Counted from the first letter of the stretch, positions 28,398 to 38,318 are shown. The stretch: 64,000 nucleotides of DNA from Actinomycetota bacterium (GCA_009702325.1 WLID01000008.1:1-64000), one strand, 5' to 3'. Notes: generated by a model from the letters alone, not told the origin. Made by a program: numbers and translations.

Positions 28398-28829
28398 ATG
28401 ACAACTAATTCGCATGACAAGGAGCGAGAGCTGCAGCGCGAGGTCACCCGAGCAGTCGAGAACGCTGTTCCCGGTTCAGAGGTGCTCGCCCTCGAACTCA
28501 TAGGGAAAGACCGTTTCTGCGTCTATGTCGACCACCCTGAAGGCGTCGACCACGCATTGTGCGAACGGGTTTCGACCGTACTCAGGCCGTATCTCGACCG
28601 ATATTCGGTTGAAGTGTCATCACCAGGACTTGACCGTCCGCTTCGGACGCAGGCGCATTTCGCGCAGGTTGTTGGACAGAACGTGAAGCTTCGCACCGCC
28701 GACCGGCGGATGCAGGGCGCAGTTGTTGAAGCTGGCGCGCGCATGGTGCGTGTCGAGCGCAGGGCCGGGGAACCGGTCGACATACCGTACGACGAGATCG
28801 TGCGGGCGAATCTGATCTGGGAAGGGTAG
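28398..28829 (+). CDS. rimP: Ribosome maturation factor RimP
   Basis: Needed for 30S subunit assembly. The 143-residue protein has the two-domain RimP pattern, including SVEVSSPGLDRPLRTQAHF and the C-terminal PYDEIVRANLIWE. The ATG at 28398 begins MTTNSHDKE; a longer frame from 28371 lies inside the terminator. There is no ribosome site because the terminator T-tract ends 3 bases before the ATG. Confidence 0.93.
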   Translation: MTTNSHDKERELQREVTRAVENAVPGSEVLALELIGKDRFCVYVDHPEGVDHALCERVSTVLRPYLDRYSVEVSSPGLDRPLRTQAHFAQVVGQNVKLRTADRRMQGAVVEAGARMVRVERRAGEPVDIPYDEIVRANLIWEG

Positions 28830-28837
28830 GTACCGGG

Positions 28838-30244
28838 ATGAGCCAGGAGATCGTTGACGCCGTTCGTGAAATCGAGCGCGAGAAGGGAATCGAGGCCGGC
28901 ACGCTGGTCGCGGCTCTCGAGGACGCGCTGCTTGCGGCATACAAGAAGACACCGGGCGCAGCCCGTCACGCCAATGTCGTGCTCGACGAAGCCGGTGACT
29001 TCCGCGTGTTTGCGATCGAACTGCCCGCCGACCTCGAAGCGCGGCTCCTCGACGAGGCGCGCGAGCGTGCTCTCGACGAGCTTGAGCGCATTGAAGAAGA
29101 GACGGGCGAGAAGAACCACACGCTTCTCGCCGACGATGACCTCGACCTCGACTGGTCGCAGGTGCCGGACGAGCAGATCAGCCGCGAGGATGTCACGCCC
29201 GACAACTTTGGCCGGATCGCCGCGCAGACCGCGAAGCAGGTCATTCTCCAGCGCATCCGTGAGGCCGAACGCGAAATGATGTACGACGAGTACATCGATC
29301 GTGTCTCCGAGGTCGTCACGGGAATCGTGCAGCAGGCAGGCGACCGCAACAACGTGCTCGTCGACCTCGGCAAGGTTGAGGCGCTTCTGCCGCGCTCCGA
29401 GCAAGTCGACGGTGAGCGCTACGAGCAGGGGTCGCGCATCAAGGCGGTCATCACGGAAGTGCGCACCGGCACGAAGGGCCCGCAGGTCATTCTCTCCCGC
29501 CGCGACCCGGAGCTGATCAAGACGCTCTTCGAGCTTGAAGTGCCGGAGATCGCTGACGGTCTTGTTGAGATCCGTGGCGTTGCACGTGAGCCGGGGTACC
29601 GGTCAAAGATCGCTGTCGAGTCGCACGCCCAGGGCGTCGACCCAGTCGGCGCCTGCGTCGGCCCGCGCGGTTCGCGCGTTCGCATGGTCGTCTCAGAGCT
29701 CCGCGGCGAGAAGATCGACATCATTCCGTGGAACCCGGAGCCCGCACGCTTCGTCGCCAAGGCTCTCTCGCCGGCACGGGTGCGCGAGGTCTATCTCGAT
29801 GACGACGGCCGCGAGGCCACTGTTGTCGTGCCGGACGACCAGCTCGCGCTTGCAATCGGCAAGGAAGGCATGAACGCGCGCCTCGCGCATCGGCTGACCG
29901 GCTGGAAGATCGACATTGTCAGCGACTCGGAATTTGCGCAGCAGGAAGCGAACGCAGCGTTTGGTGGCGACAGCGACGAGGAAGGCGACTTCTCCGGCCG
30001 TTGTGCAGCGATCCTGACAAATGGGAAGCGCTGCCCGAACGCGGCGCTCGACGGAAGCAAGTACTGCGGTGTTCCGGCCCATCAGGAACTCGCATTGCAC
30101 GAGCCGGCCGATGGCGAGGCGAACATGATGGTCGCCGAGTCGGATCCGGAGCTTGAAGCATTGGCTGATGAGTTGGCACCCGAGGCCGTTACCGAGGACG
30201 CTGCGGCGTTCGAGGAGACCGCCGGGGAGCCGGGCAACGAGTAA
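28838..30244 (+). CDS. nusA: Transcription termination/antitermination factor NusA with appended Cys3-His motif
   Basis: NusA binds RNA polymerase and modulates pausing, termination and antitermination. The 468-residue protein has the N-terminal polymerase-binding domain, an S1 domain ([19 protein letters not shown]), then KH1 and KH2 ([40 protein letters not shown]). After the KH domains comes C-x9-C-x10-C-x4-H (about 30002-30091), resembling a small zinc motif of the DUF5763 type, then an acidic tail. Such a motif is not part of classic NusA. Confidence 0.95.
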   Translation: MSQEIVDAVREIEREKGIEAGTLVAALEDALLAAYKKTPGAARHANVVLDEAGDFRVFAIELPADLEARLLDEARERALDELERIEEETGEKNHTLLADDDLDLDWSQVPDEQISREDVTPDNFGRIAAQTAKQVILQRIREAEREMMYDEYIDRVSEVVTGIVQQAGDRNNVLVDLGKVEALLPRSEQVDGERYEQGSRIKAVITEVRTGTKGPQVILSRRDPELIKTLFELEVPEIADGLVEIRGVAREPGYRSKIAVESHAQGVDPVGACVGPRGSRVRMVVSELRGEKIDIIPWNPEPARFVAKALSPARVREVYLDDDGREATVVVPDDQLALAIGKEGMNARLAHRLTGWKIDIVSDSEFAQQEANAAFGGDSDEEGDFSGRCAAILTNGKRCPNAALDGSKYCGVPAHQELALHEPADGEANMMVAESDPELEALADELAPEAVTEDAAAFEETAGEPGNE

Positions 30245-30473
30245 GAACAGCATCAGGACATGCGCGGGTTGCGGTCGCAAGGCGCCGCAGCCCGCGCTTC
30301 TCCGCTTCCATGCCGTCGGTGGGGTTTTGACCGCCGGTGCGGGGCCGGGGAGAGGGGCCTACACCTGTCGCAACGCCGCCTGTTTTGAACGGGCGCGGAA
30401 CGCCAGGGGCTTCGCTCGGATCTTGCGCACAACCGTCCGCGTCGACCAGGAACTCGCGCGGCTCTACACTTGA
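30168..30473 (+). CDS. YlxR-type RNA-binding protein (DUF448)
   Basis: The core is certain from about 30258: TCAGCGRKAPQPALLRFH ... GRGAYTCRNAACFERARNARG is the YlxR fold, usually found between nusA and infB. The start is not. The conserved part begins just after the nusA stop at SIRTCAGC and has no ATG, GTG or TTG there; the only canonical in-frame starts (30168, 30153) lie inside nusA and would add residues unlike the family. An ATC at 30252 is a possible non-standard start. Confidence 0.65.
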   Translation: MSWHPRPLPRTLRRSRRPPGSRATSKNSIRTCAGCGRKAPQPALLRFHAVGGVLTAGAGPGRGAYTCRNAACFERARNARGFARILRTTVRVDQELARLYT

Positions 30474-30480
30474 GGTCTCA

Positions 30481-32472
30481 GTGCCGAACGGAAAACCAAA
30501 TAAGCCGATCAGGCCTCGTGGCGGTAGTGGCCCGGGCAACCGGAAGCGCCGTGTCGTTATCGAGGGTGGCGCCGCGCGCCCTGCCGCAGGGCAGCGTCAG
30601 CGTCCCGGAGATCGCACGGCCGACCGCGGGCCGAAAAGCCCACGCGAAGTCGTTGCCCCGACCGGCCCCGTAACCGTCGAGTCGGGCGTCACGCTGCGTG
30701 ACTTCTCACAGGCGCTCGGTACACCGCTCCAGCAGATCATCAAGATGCTGATGGGCCTCGGTCAGATGAAGACCGCGACACAATCGCTGACAGACGATGA
30801 GGTCGAGCTGATCGCCGTTGAGCTTGAGCGCGAAGTGACGATCAAGCACGCAGGCGACGAAGAGGCAGAGCCCGAGTCATATGACGACACCGAAGACGAG
30901 CTTGAGGTGCGGCCGCCGGTCGTGACGATCATGGGTCATGTCGACCACGGCAAGACCACGTTGCTTGACGCGATTCGTGAAACCGCGGTGGTTGAGACCG
31001 AAGCGGGTGGCATCACCCAGCACATCGGCGCGTACCAAACCGATGTTCACGGCCGAAAGATCACGTTCCTCGACACTCCGGGCCACGAGGCGTTCACCGC
31101 CATGCGTGCCCGTGGTGCGAAGGTCACAGACATTGCTGTGCTTGTTGTTGCAGCAGACGACGGTGTGATGCCGCAGACGCGGGAGTCAATCTCGCACGCG
31201 CGCGCCGCCGGTGTTCCGATCGTTGTTGCCGTTAACAAGATCGACCTTCCCGGTGCGAACCCCGACCGGATCCTCGCCGAGCTTGCGTCTGAGGGGCTCC
31301 AGCCGGAGGAGTGGGGCGGTGACGTTCAGGTCGCGCGCGTTTCGGCGAAGCAGCGTCTGAACCTCGACGACCTCCTCGAGCGCATCCTGCTCGTTGCTGA
31401 CGCGGAGCTGACACTCAAGGCGAACCCGAACACGGAAGCGTCGGGTCCGATCATCGAATCCCGCCTTGATGTTGGGCGCGGCCCGGTCGCGACGATGCTG
31501 ATCCATCGCGGCACCCTTAGCGTTGGCGATTCGATTGTCGCCGGCGACGCCTGGGGCCGCGTGCGCGCGCTGTACGACTATCGCGAGCGCAAAATCGATC
31601 ACGCCGGCCCCGGTGATCCCGTCGAGATCCTTGGTTTCGATCGCCCACCGCCTGCCGGCGAACTCGCTCGCGTCGTCGAGAACGATCGCCGCGCCCGCGA
31701 CCTGGCGCATCAGCGCGAAGAGCGCCTGCGCCGCGAGGCACGCGCGAAGCAGTCAAGCCGTGGCGTGTCGCTCGAGAAGCTCTTCGAAGCGCTGCAGTCG
31801 GGTGGCGTCGCCGACCTGAACCTTGTCCTGAAGGGCGATGTGCAGGGCTCGGTTGAGGCGATCGTCGGCGAGCTTGCGAAGATTGAGCATCCTGAGGTGC
31901 GAGTCAACGTGATCCACACCGGTGTCGGTGGAATCACCGAAAACGATGTGAACCTCGCCGCAGCGTCAAGCGCGATGGTCGTTGGGTTCAACGTGAGGCC
32001 GAGCGCCGAGGCGCGCCAGCTCGCCGATCGGCAGGGCATCGAGATTCGCCAGTACCGCGTCATCTACGAGCTGACGCAGCAGATCGAGCAGGCACTCGTC
32101 GGAATGCTGTCGCCGGTTGAGACCGAGGCCGTCATCGGTGAGGCTGAAGTGCGCGCCCTGTTCAAGGCGTCGCGGATCGGCACGATCGCAGGCTGCATGG
32201 TCACGAGTGGCATCGTCCGCCGAAACGCCGACGTGCGCGTCTTCCGCGACGGAGCACGCATCTACGAGACCACGATCTCGGTTCTGCGCCGCTTCAAGGA
32301 CGACGTCCGTGAGGTCGCCGAAGGGTTCGAGTGCGGCATCCTGCTGCAGGGCTTCAACGATCTGCGCGAGGGTGACATCTTCGAGATTTACGAGACGCGC
32401 GAAGTTGAGCGCACCTCGCTCGATGAGCCTTCGGCCAAAGCCGATGCCTCGTCGAAGTCCGACGACGACTAG
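30481..32472 (+). CDS. infB: Translation initiation factor IF-2
   Basis: A GTPase that places initiator tRNA on the ribosome. The 663-residue protein has one short basic N-terminal stretch and one IF2_N module, then the G domain: [32 protein letters not shown] and VNKIDLPG. Domains II to IV follow, with [16 protein letters not shown] and [20 protein letters not shown]. It is short for an actinobacterial IF-2 because the N-terminal region is reduced. GTG 30481, with GAGG 5 bases upstream, is preferred over the upstream frame from 30337, which overlaps ylxR. Confidence 0.96.
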   Translation: MPNGKPNKPIRPRGGSGPGNRKRRVVIEGGAARPAAGQRQRPGDRTADRGPKSPREVVAPTGPVTVESGVTLRDFSQALGTPLQQIIKMLMGLGQMKTATQSLTDDEVELIAVELEREVTIKHAGDEEAEPESYDDTEDELEVRPPVVTIMGHVDHGKTTLLDAIRETAVVETEAGGITQHIGAYQTDVHGRKITFLDTPGHEAFTAMRARGAKVTDIAVLVVAADDGVMPQTRESISHARAAGVPIVVAVNKIDLPGANPDRILAELASEGLQPEEWGGDVQVARVSAKQRLNLDDLLERILLVADAELTLKANPNTEASGPIIESRLDVGRGPVATMLIHRGTLSVGDSIVAGDAWGRVRALYDYRERKIDHAGPGDPVEILGFDRPPPAGELARVVENDRRARDLAHQREERLRREARAKQSSRGVSLEKLFEALQSGGVADLNLVLKGDVQGSVEAIVGELAKIEHPEVRVNVIHTGVGGITENDVNLAAASSAMVVGFNVRPSAEARQLADRQGIEIRQYRVIYELTQQIEQALVGMLSPVETEAVIGEAEVRALFKASRIGTIAGCMVTSGIVRRNADVRVFRDGARIYETTISVLRRFKDDVREVAEGFECGILLQGFNDLREGDIFEIYETREVERTSLDEPSAKADASSKSDDD

Positions 32473-32512
32473 TCCTCGGCGAGTCGTCCAAGTGGCTGAC
32501 CGCCGCACAAAC

Positions 32513-32518
32513 TAGGAT
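32513..32518 (+). promoter_or_regulatory. -10 box before fhs
   Basis: TAGGAT ends 8 bases before the ATG at 32527, with no ribosome site between. It suggests that fhs has its own leaderless transcript. Confidence 0.45.
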
Positions 32519-32526
32519 CGGCAACG

Positions 32527-34182
32527 ATGCTTTCAAGCCTCGAAATCGCGCAGGCCGCGACGCTGCGGCCCATCGCGGAGATCGCGCATGATCTTGGGTT
32601 GCGTGACAGCGAGTGGGAACCGTACGGTCGAACGAAGGGGAAGATTGACCTTTCGGTGCTCGATCGTCTCGAGGATCGTCCCGACGGCAAGCTGATCGCC
32701 GTCACGGCGATCACGCCCACGCGCAGCGGCGAGGGGAAGACGACAACGTCCGTATCGCTGACCCAGGGGCTCGGAGCAATAGGTCGCAAGCCGATGCTCT
32801 GCCTTCGCGAGGCATCACTCGGCCCCGTCTTCGGAGTGAAGGGTGGCGCCGCCGGTGGTGGGTACGCCCAGGTCGTCCCGATGGAGGACATCAACCTGCA
32901 CTTCACAGGCGACATCCACGCGATTACCGCTGCCAACAACCTTCTGGCCGCGATGGTGGAGGCCCACCTCCACCACGGCGACGCGCTTGAGATCGATCCT
33001 TCGACGATCGCGTGGCGTCGATGCCTGGATATGAACGACCGTTCGCTGCGCGAGATCACGCTCGGGCTGGGCGGCCCCGCGAACGGCACGCCACGCCAGT
33101 CGGGCTTCGATATCACCGCAGCTTCAGAAGTGATGGCCCTGCTTGCCGTCTCGCGCGACCTGGCCGATCTGCGGCGCCGGCTTGGCGAGATCACGATCGG
33201 CAAGACCTACAACGGGAAGTCCGTCACCGCCGAAATGGTTCGCGCAGCGGGTGCGATGACCGTCCTCCTGAAGGAGGCGATCAAGCCGAACCTCGTACAA
33301 ACGCTCGAGGGGCAGCCCGCGCTGTTGCACTGCGGCCCGTTTGCGAACATCGCGCACGGCAACAACTCGCTCGTTGCCGACCGAATTGGGCTCAAGCTTG
33401 GCGAGTATGTCGTGACCGAGGGCGGTTTTGCGTCCGACCTCGGGATGGAGAAGTTCATGAATATCGTGTGTCGAGCTGGCGGGCTGCAGCCGAGTGCTGT
33501 CGTGCTTGTCGCGACCGCGCAGGCGCTTGAGCATCACGGCGGCGAGCCGGGAGGCGGTCCGGCGGCGATCGAGCGTGGGGCGGCCAACCTCGAACGGCAC
33601 ATCGGCATCGTCAAGAGCTTTGGCATCTCACCTGTTGTCGCGGTAAATCGATTCCCTGGCGACACGGACGAGGAGGTGCAGCTCGTACGACGCCTCGCAC
33701 TTGAGTTTGGAGCGCACGCTGCCGAACTGAACGAGGGCTTTGAGAAGGGCGGGGCAGGGGCAACGGCGCTTGCTGAGGCGGTCGTTGATGCTGCCAACCA
33801 GCACATTGCATTCCGGCACACCTACGGTCTAGACGCCCCGATCGCGGAAAAGATCACGGCGATCGCAACGACGATCTACGGCGCCGATGGCGTCGTGTTC
33901 CTGCCGGCCGCTCAGGAGAAGATCGCGGAGTTCACTGCAGCGGGATACGGGAACCTCCCGATCTGCATGGCGAAGACCCACATGTCGCTTTCCGATGATC
34001 CGACGAAGTACTGCGCCCCCACGGGGTTTACGGTCACCGTCCGTGACCTTCGTGCCTATACGGGTGCGGGGTGGCTCGTGGCGCTCCTTGGCGAGACGCA
34101 GACGATGCCCGGCCTTGGAGCCGAACCGGCGGCGTTCAACATCGATATCGATGCGTCGGGTAACACCGTTGGTCTCTTCTAA
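32527..34182 (+). CDS. fhs: Formate-tetrahydrofolate ligase
   Basis: Makes 10-formyl-tetrahydrofolate from formate and ATP. The 551-residue protein is full length with the ATP loop TPTRSGEGKTTT (about residues 63-74), REASLGPVFGVKGGAAGGGY, and the C-terminal AKTHMSLSDDP. It splits the usual infB-rbfA neighbourhood, with spacers of 54 and 81 bases and its own -10 box. Confidence 0.97.
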   Translation: MLSSLEIAQAATLRPIAEIAHDLGLRDSEWEPYGRTKGKIDLSVLDRLEDRPDGKLIAVTAITPTRSGEGKTTTSVSLTQGLGAIGRKPMLCLREASLGPVFGVKGGAAGGGYAQVVPMEDINLHFTGDIHAITAANNLLAAMVEAHLHHGDALEIDPSTIAWRRCLDMNDRSLREITLGLGGPANGTPRQSGFDITAASEVMALLAVSRDLADLRRRLGEITIGKTYNGKSVTAEMVRAAGAMTVLLKEAIKPNLVQTLEGQPALLHCGPFANIAHGNNSLVADRIGLKLGEYVVTEGGFASDLGMEKFMNIVCRAGGLQPSAVVLVATAQALEHHGGEPGGGPAAIERGAANLERHIGIVKSFGISPVVAVNRFPGDTDEEVQLVRRLALEFGAHAAELNEGFEKGGAGATALAEAVVDAANQHIAFRHTYGLDAPIAEKITAIATTIYGADGVVFLPAAQEKIAEFTAAGYGNLPICMAKTHMSLSDDPTKYCAPTGFTVTVRDLRAYTGAGWLVALLGETQTMPGLGAEPAAFNIDIDASGNTVGLF

Positions 34183-34250
34183 GAGCTTCTACGGCCCGGC
34201 CTCCCGTCGACGAGCGGCAGATCAGGCGACTGTGGGACGACGGCGACGAG

Positions 34251-34256
34251 TAGCGT
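34251..34256 (+). promoter_or_regulatory. -10 box before rbfA
   Basis: TAGCGT ends 7 bases before the ATG at 34264 and no ribosome site intervenes. Confidence 0.4.
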
Positions 34257-34263
34257 GCACTCC

Positions 34264-34638
34264 ATGAGCGAACGGATGCGGAGAGTGAATGAGGCTGTGC
34301 GAAGCGTCGTCGCTGACGCGCTCGGCGACCTGCAGGATCCACGGATTGGCCTCGTCACCGTAACGGGGGTCAAGATCACACCCGACCTCCGCGAGGGCAA
34401 GGTGTTCGTGTCGGTGCTCGGTAACGAGAAGAAGCGACGTGCGTCGCTTGCAGGGCTCGAATCGGCGACCGGCTTTGTACAGGCTCGCCTCGGCCGCGAC
34501 CTCCGCTTGCGCAGGACGCCCGCACTCACGTTCGAATACGATCCATCGGTCGAGCACGGCGTCCACATGTCGAAGCTGATCGAGCAGCTTGACCCAGGCC
34601 CTGCGCCCGAACCTGACGATGACGAACAAACAGGCTGA
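34264..34638 (+). CDS. rbfA: Ribosome-binding factor A
   Basis: Assists late 30S assembly. The 124-residue protein has the KH-like pattern MRRVNEAVRSVVADALGDLQ and DPRIGLVTVTGVKITPDLR, then an acidic tail (APEPDDDEQ). ATG 34264 (MSERM) is preferred to the GTG at 34255. It overlaps the next gene by 20 bases. Confidence 0.92.
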   Translation: MSERMRRVNEAVRSVVADALGDLQDPRIGLVTVTGVKITPDLREGKVFVSVLGNEKKRRASLAGLESATGFVQARLGRDLRLRRTPALTFEYDPSVEHGVHMSKLIEQLDPGPAPEPDDDEQTG

Positions 34639-35623
34639 TTTCGCTGCGGTAATCGACGCCCTGAACGCGGGCGAGCGATTCCTTGTGACGACCCACGAGA
34701 ACCCCGACGGTGACGCGCTCGGCTCGCTGCTCGCAATGACAACGATTCTGCGTTCCCTCGGCAAGGATGTGGCGCAATACCTCTCGGGTGAGGCGCCGCT
34801 CCCTGCGGAATACGGTTTCTTGAACCTCGAAGAGCTCTCGCGCGTCTTGCCGGCTGATGCGAGTGAACGAATCGTTGTCGCTGTCGACTGCGCGAATGAG
34901 CGCCGAATCGGCTCTGACACGACGTTTCTTGGTGATGCACGGCAGGTAATTGACATCGATCACCACCACGACAACACGCGTTTTGGCGCCGTGAACCTGG
35001 TCGTTGGCGATGCGTCGTCGACGGCCGAGATCATGCGCGACGTCGCAGCAGCCGTCGGGGTGCCCCTTACTCGTGAGCTCGCCGAACAGATCTACATCGG
35101 GCTCGTCACCGACACGGGTCGTTTCCAGTATTCGAATACAACGCCGAAGGCGCACCGGCTTGCCGCCGAACTCGTCGATGCAGGTGCTGATGTCAACGGG
35201 ATCTTCCAGGCGATCTACGAGACCGTGCAGCTTCCGAAGCTCAAGCTGCTCGGTCGTGCGCTTGAGCACGCGCAACCGTACGAGGGTGGCCGGCTCGTCA
35301 TCGCTCACCTGCACCGATCCGATTTCGCCGATGCGGGTGCGACAGAACCGTTCTCCGAAGGGGTGATCGACTACCTGCGCCAAGCTGAGGGGGCGGAGGT
35401 CGTCGGGCTTATCCGCGAGCCACCGCCGCATGCAGGTGGGCCACCGTGGCGTGTATCGCTCCGCTCCCGTCGGGAAGACATCGACGTTTCTGCGATCGCT
35501 CGAGGCTCGGGCGGTGGCGGACATCGGCAGGCGGCCGGGTTCTCCCATGAAGGTCCTCTTGAGGCGATCGTGGAGTTCATCCACCAGGGCTTTCTCGCCG
35601 CTGATGCCGCCGCGCGCACGTAA
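34619..35623 (+). CDS. DHH/DHHA1 phosphoesterase, NrnA-like oligoribonuclease / pAp phosphatase
   Basis: Degrades very short RNA oligomers and may hydrolyse pAp. The 334-residue protein has metal ligands in THENPDGDALGS, VAVDCAN and IDIDHHHDN (DHH-type motif), LVTDTGRFQYSN, and the DHHA1 glycine-rich end GSGGGGHRQAAGF. Placement between rbfA and truB is the standard location of nrnA in this operon. It overlaps truB by 20 bases. Confidence 0.9.
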   Translation: MTNKQADFAAVIDALNAGERFLVTTHENPDGDALGSLLAMTTILRSLGKDVAQYLSGEAPLPAEYGFLNLEELSRVLPADASERIVVAVDCANERRIGSDTTFLGDARQVIDIDHHHDNTRFGAVNLVVGDASSTAEIMRDVAAAVGVPLTRELAEQIYIGLVTDTGRFQYSNTTPKAHRLAAELVDAGADVNGIFQAIYETVQLPKLKLLGRALEHAQPYEGGRLVIAHLHRSDFADAGATEPFSEGVIDYLRQAEGAEVVGLIREPPPHAGGPPWRVSLRSRREDIDVSAIARGSGGGGHRQAAGFSHEGPLEAIVEFIHQGFLAADAAART

Positions 35624-36335
35624 ACCCGTCGGCATCGTCCTCGCGGACAAGCCTGCTGGGCCGTCATCGTTTGCGCTCGTTTCGGCACTCCGTCGCCAGA
35701 CAGGGGCGCGCACAGGGCACGCTGGGACGCTCGATCCGTTTGCGACGGGCCTACTCGTGCTGCTCTCGGGTGCGGCCACGTCGCTCGCACCATGCTTCGT
35801 TGGGCTCGACAAGCGGTACGAGACGACGGTTGATCTCACCGCGACGTCATCGACGGGAGACCCGGAGGGAGAGCTTGGCGAGCGTCACGACGCACCGTCA
35901 CCTGAGGAACTCGAGGTGAGCGTCGCGTTGCTTCGTGGCGAAGTAGAGCTTCCCGTTCCGGCGTTCTCCGCAATCAAGATCGACGGCGAACGTGCCTACA
36001 AGAAGGCGCGCCGCGGCGAAGATGTTGCGGTGCCGATGCGTCGCTCGCACGTCTACGGTTTGGACGTGCTCGGCTACGACGGAGCTATCGCGACGCTGCG
36101 CTTGCACGTCTCTTCGGGGACGTACGTGCGCTCGATCGCGGAAGCGCTCGGTGGCCATTGCGTGACGCTTCGCCGAACTGCGGTCGGGCCGTTTGCGATC
36201 TCCGAGGTGAGCGAGCGAATGGTGCCTGCCTCGATCGCGATAGGCCGGTTGCCTGAGGAGGCGGTCGAGCGTATCCCTCGCGAACTCATCGATCGGGTGC
36301 TTGCGGTTGAGGCTGAGGAGTATCTGTCCGCGTGA
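35604..36335 (+). CDS. truB: tRNA pseudouridine-55 synthase
   Basis: Forms pseudouridine 55 in tRNA. The 243-residue protein has the catalytic Asp in GHAGTLDPFATGLLV, KRYETTVDL, the ASK-like VPAFSAIKIDGERAYKKAR, and SSGTYVRSIAEALG. ATG 35604 lies within the end of the previous gene. The C-terminal PUA part is short. Confidence 0.94.
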   Translation: MPPRARKPVGIVLADKPAGPSSFALVSALRRQTGARTGHAGTLDPFATGLLVLLSGAATSLAPCFVGLDKRYETTVDLTATSSTGDPEGELGERHDAPSPEELEVSVALLRGEVELPVPAFSAIKIDGERAYKKARRGEDVAVPMRRSHVYGLDVLGYDGAIATLRLHVSSGTYVRSIAEALGGHCVTLRRTAVGPFAISEVSERMVPASIAIGRLPEEAVERIPRELIDRVLAVEAEEYLSA

Positions 36336-37195
36336 AGGTCGCGTACTCACCGGCAGAGCTTGAGCCTGTCGATCGCACTGTCGCGATCGGTGTGTTCGAC
36401 GGTGTTCACCTCGGTCATCGTGCGGTGATCGCGAGAGCAGTCGAAGGGCGGCATCCGACAGTCCTCACGTTCGATCCGCACCCTCGCGCGTTTTTCGGGC
36501 ACCGGGTGCCGATTCTGTCGAGCCTCGAACGGCGCCTCGAACTGCTTGCCGACATCGGTGTGGAGGAGACGCTTGTCGTCACGTTTGACGGCGCGGTCGC
36601 GGCGCTCTCGCCCGATGAGTTCGCAGACAACTACCTTGGCGCGATCGGTGCGCGCACGGTGATCGCCGGTGCCGACTTCCGCTTCGGCAATCGCCGTACT
36701 GGTGATCTTGAAACACTGCGCGAACGTGGCTTTGAGGTTGCAACCGTGCCGCTTGTCGACGGCATCTCGTCCTCGCACATCCGCGAACTTGTTGCAGCGG
36801 GTGATGTGCGTAGCGCGGCGCCGCTCCTTGGACGCCCGTTTGAGGTCGAAGGGGTGGTGGTGAGCGGTGACGCTCGCGGCGGCACCTTGGGCTTTCCCAC
36901 CGCCAACCTCCGGTCAGCACCCGACGCGGCGATTCCACTGCACGGGATCTATGCCGGCTCCGCGAGGGGCACACGCTCGGCGATCTCGATCGGGATCAAT
37001 CCGCACTATGGAGGCAAAGAACTCCGGCTTGAGGCGTTCCTGCTCGACTTCGAAGGCGACCTCTACGGAGAACGGCTGGTCGTGGAACTCTGGGACCGGC
37101 TTCGTGACGAAGCCGTGTTTGAGAGTGAGGCTGCGCTGATCGACCAGATCGCTGCCGACGTGGCGGCGACCCGTGCGGCTACTCCGCCTGTCTAA
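36332..37195 (+). CDS. ribF: Bifunctional riboflavin kinase / FAD synthetase
   Basis: Makes FMN and FAD from riboflavin. The 287-residue protein has the adenylyltransferase motif GVFDGVHLGHRAVI (about residues 20-33), SSSHIRELVAAGD, and the kinase motif GGTLGFPTANL with later GIYAG. GTGA overlap joins it to truB. Its end overlaps the convergent serine hydrolase by 17 bases. Confidence 0.95.
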   Translation: MKVAYSPAELEPVDRTVAIGVFDGVHLGHRAVIARAVEGRHPTVLTFDPHPRAFFGHRVPILSSLERRLELLADIGVEETLVVTFDGAVAALSPDEFADNYLGAIGARTVIAGADFRFGNRRTGDLETLRERGFEVATVPLVDGISSSHIRELVAAGDVRSAAPLLGRPFEVEGVVVSGDARGGTLGFPTANLRSAPDAAIPLHGIYAGSARGTRSAISIGINPHYGGKELRLEAFLLDFEGDLYGERLVVELWDRLRDEAVFESEAALIDQIAADVAATRAATPPV

Positions 37196-38318
37196 GCATC
37201 ACGCTGTGGAGGCGCAGCGCGTAGCTGCCGCTCGCAAGCAGCGGAAAGTCAAACCGGGTGCCGTCTTCGACTCCACCGCAAACGACGAACGCGTTCGGAG
37301 CGGTTGGTTGGGCAACGAGCGTCGTCTCGGAGGCTGTTCCTTCGTCGAGCACGACCGCGATGCCAGCTTCAGTGAGCCTGACCGTGGCGGTGGCGCGCTC
37401 GTTGGCGTACGTGCCGGTGAACACGCCGCGTTCGTGGGCGCCGAGCAAGATGGGGGAGGGCGCCAAACGTCGCGCACCGATCGTCGACTCGAAGACACTG
37501 TCAGCGAGCGCCCGCAGAGGCTTCGACGTTGCTGCGCCCCGTGCGATGACCACGAGCGCGATGGATTCGGTGGGAATGGTCACCAACGTCGAGCGCCAGC
37601 CGTTCCAGGCGCCGTCATGGCCCCACACCTCATGCGCTCCCACCGTTTCGCAGCTCATACCCAGGCCGTACCCACCATCCAATCGATCGGCCACCCGCTG
37701 ACGCTGGCGCTCACCAGGAGCGCCGCCGAGAGCCTGCGCGAGCACCAGCAGCTCGTCGATCGTCGACACGAGCCCGCCCGAAGGACGGCGTGCCCTTGGA
37801 TAGGTCTCGCCCTTCACCACGTCAAAGCTCGTATTCGAGAGTTCCAACGGTGCGAGAACGCGTTCACGGACGAGTTCCTCGTATGGCGCGTCGCCAACGG
37901 CAGCCGCAAACGCAGCTGCGAGCCAATAGCCGGCGTTTGAGTAGCTCCAGACGGTACGGGGTGGCACCATCGGCTCAAGCGATTGCAGCGAGCGGGACGC
38001 CCGTTGCAGCGCGTCAGCGCCATCACCAAAGCGTGCGAGATCGCCGTATTCGCACTGATAGCCACTGAAATGGGAGAGCAGGTCGCCGCAGGTGACCCCA
38101 GGCCACGCTCCGATGGCAAGGTTCGGCCCAACCACATCAAGAGCCGTCCAGGCCGTCACCGGCTTCGTCAACGACGCCACATGGAAGCGGTCACGCGGCT
38201 TGCAGCCAACCGTTACGCGGTACGTCGCGGTCGGCGTTGACAGGGCAGCAGCGAGCGCCTCGACGCCATGTTCGGCGGCAAGAGCTCGGGCGTGTGCGGA
38301 AAAGGCCTGTTTGTTCAC
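37179..38318 (-). CDS. Beta-lactamase family serine hydrolase
   Basis: A 379-residue class C/penicillin-binding-like hydrolase. The nucleophile motif SLTK (ASLTKPVTAW, about residue 49), the YSN tyrosine motif (WSYSNAGYW) and the late HDG (WGHDGAWNGW) are present. A small C-terminal beta domain follows. No signal peptide is visible, so it is probably cytoplasmic; the substrate may be an ester or peptide rather than an antibiotic. It breaks the ribF-rpsO junction and runs in the opposite direction. Confidence 0.85.
   Translation of the reverse strand: MNKQAFSAHARALAAEHGVEALAAALSTPTATYRVTVGCKPRDRFHVASLTKPVTAWTALDVVGPNLAIGAWPGVTCGDLLSHFSGYQCEYGDLARFGDGADALQRASRSLQSLEPMVPPRTVWSYSNAGYWLAAAFAAAVGDAPYEELVRERVLAPLELSNTSFDVVKGETYPRARRPSGGLVSTIDELLVLAQALGGAPGERQRQRVADRLDGGYGLGMSCETVGAHEVWGHDGAWNGWRSTLVTIPTESIALVVIARGAATSKPLRALADSVFESTIGARRLAPSPILLGAHERGVFTGTYANERATATVRLTEAGIAVVLDEGTASETTLVAQPTAPNAFVVCGGVEDGTRFDFPLLASGSYALRLHSVMLRQAE

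Noticed and set aside
30337-30480. Upstream extension of infB
   Set aside because: It overlaps ylxR in a different frame; GTG 30481 with GAGG upstream is a better start.
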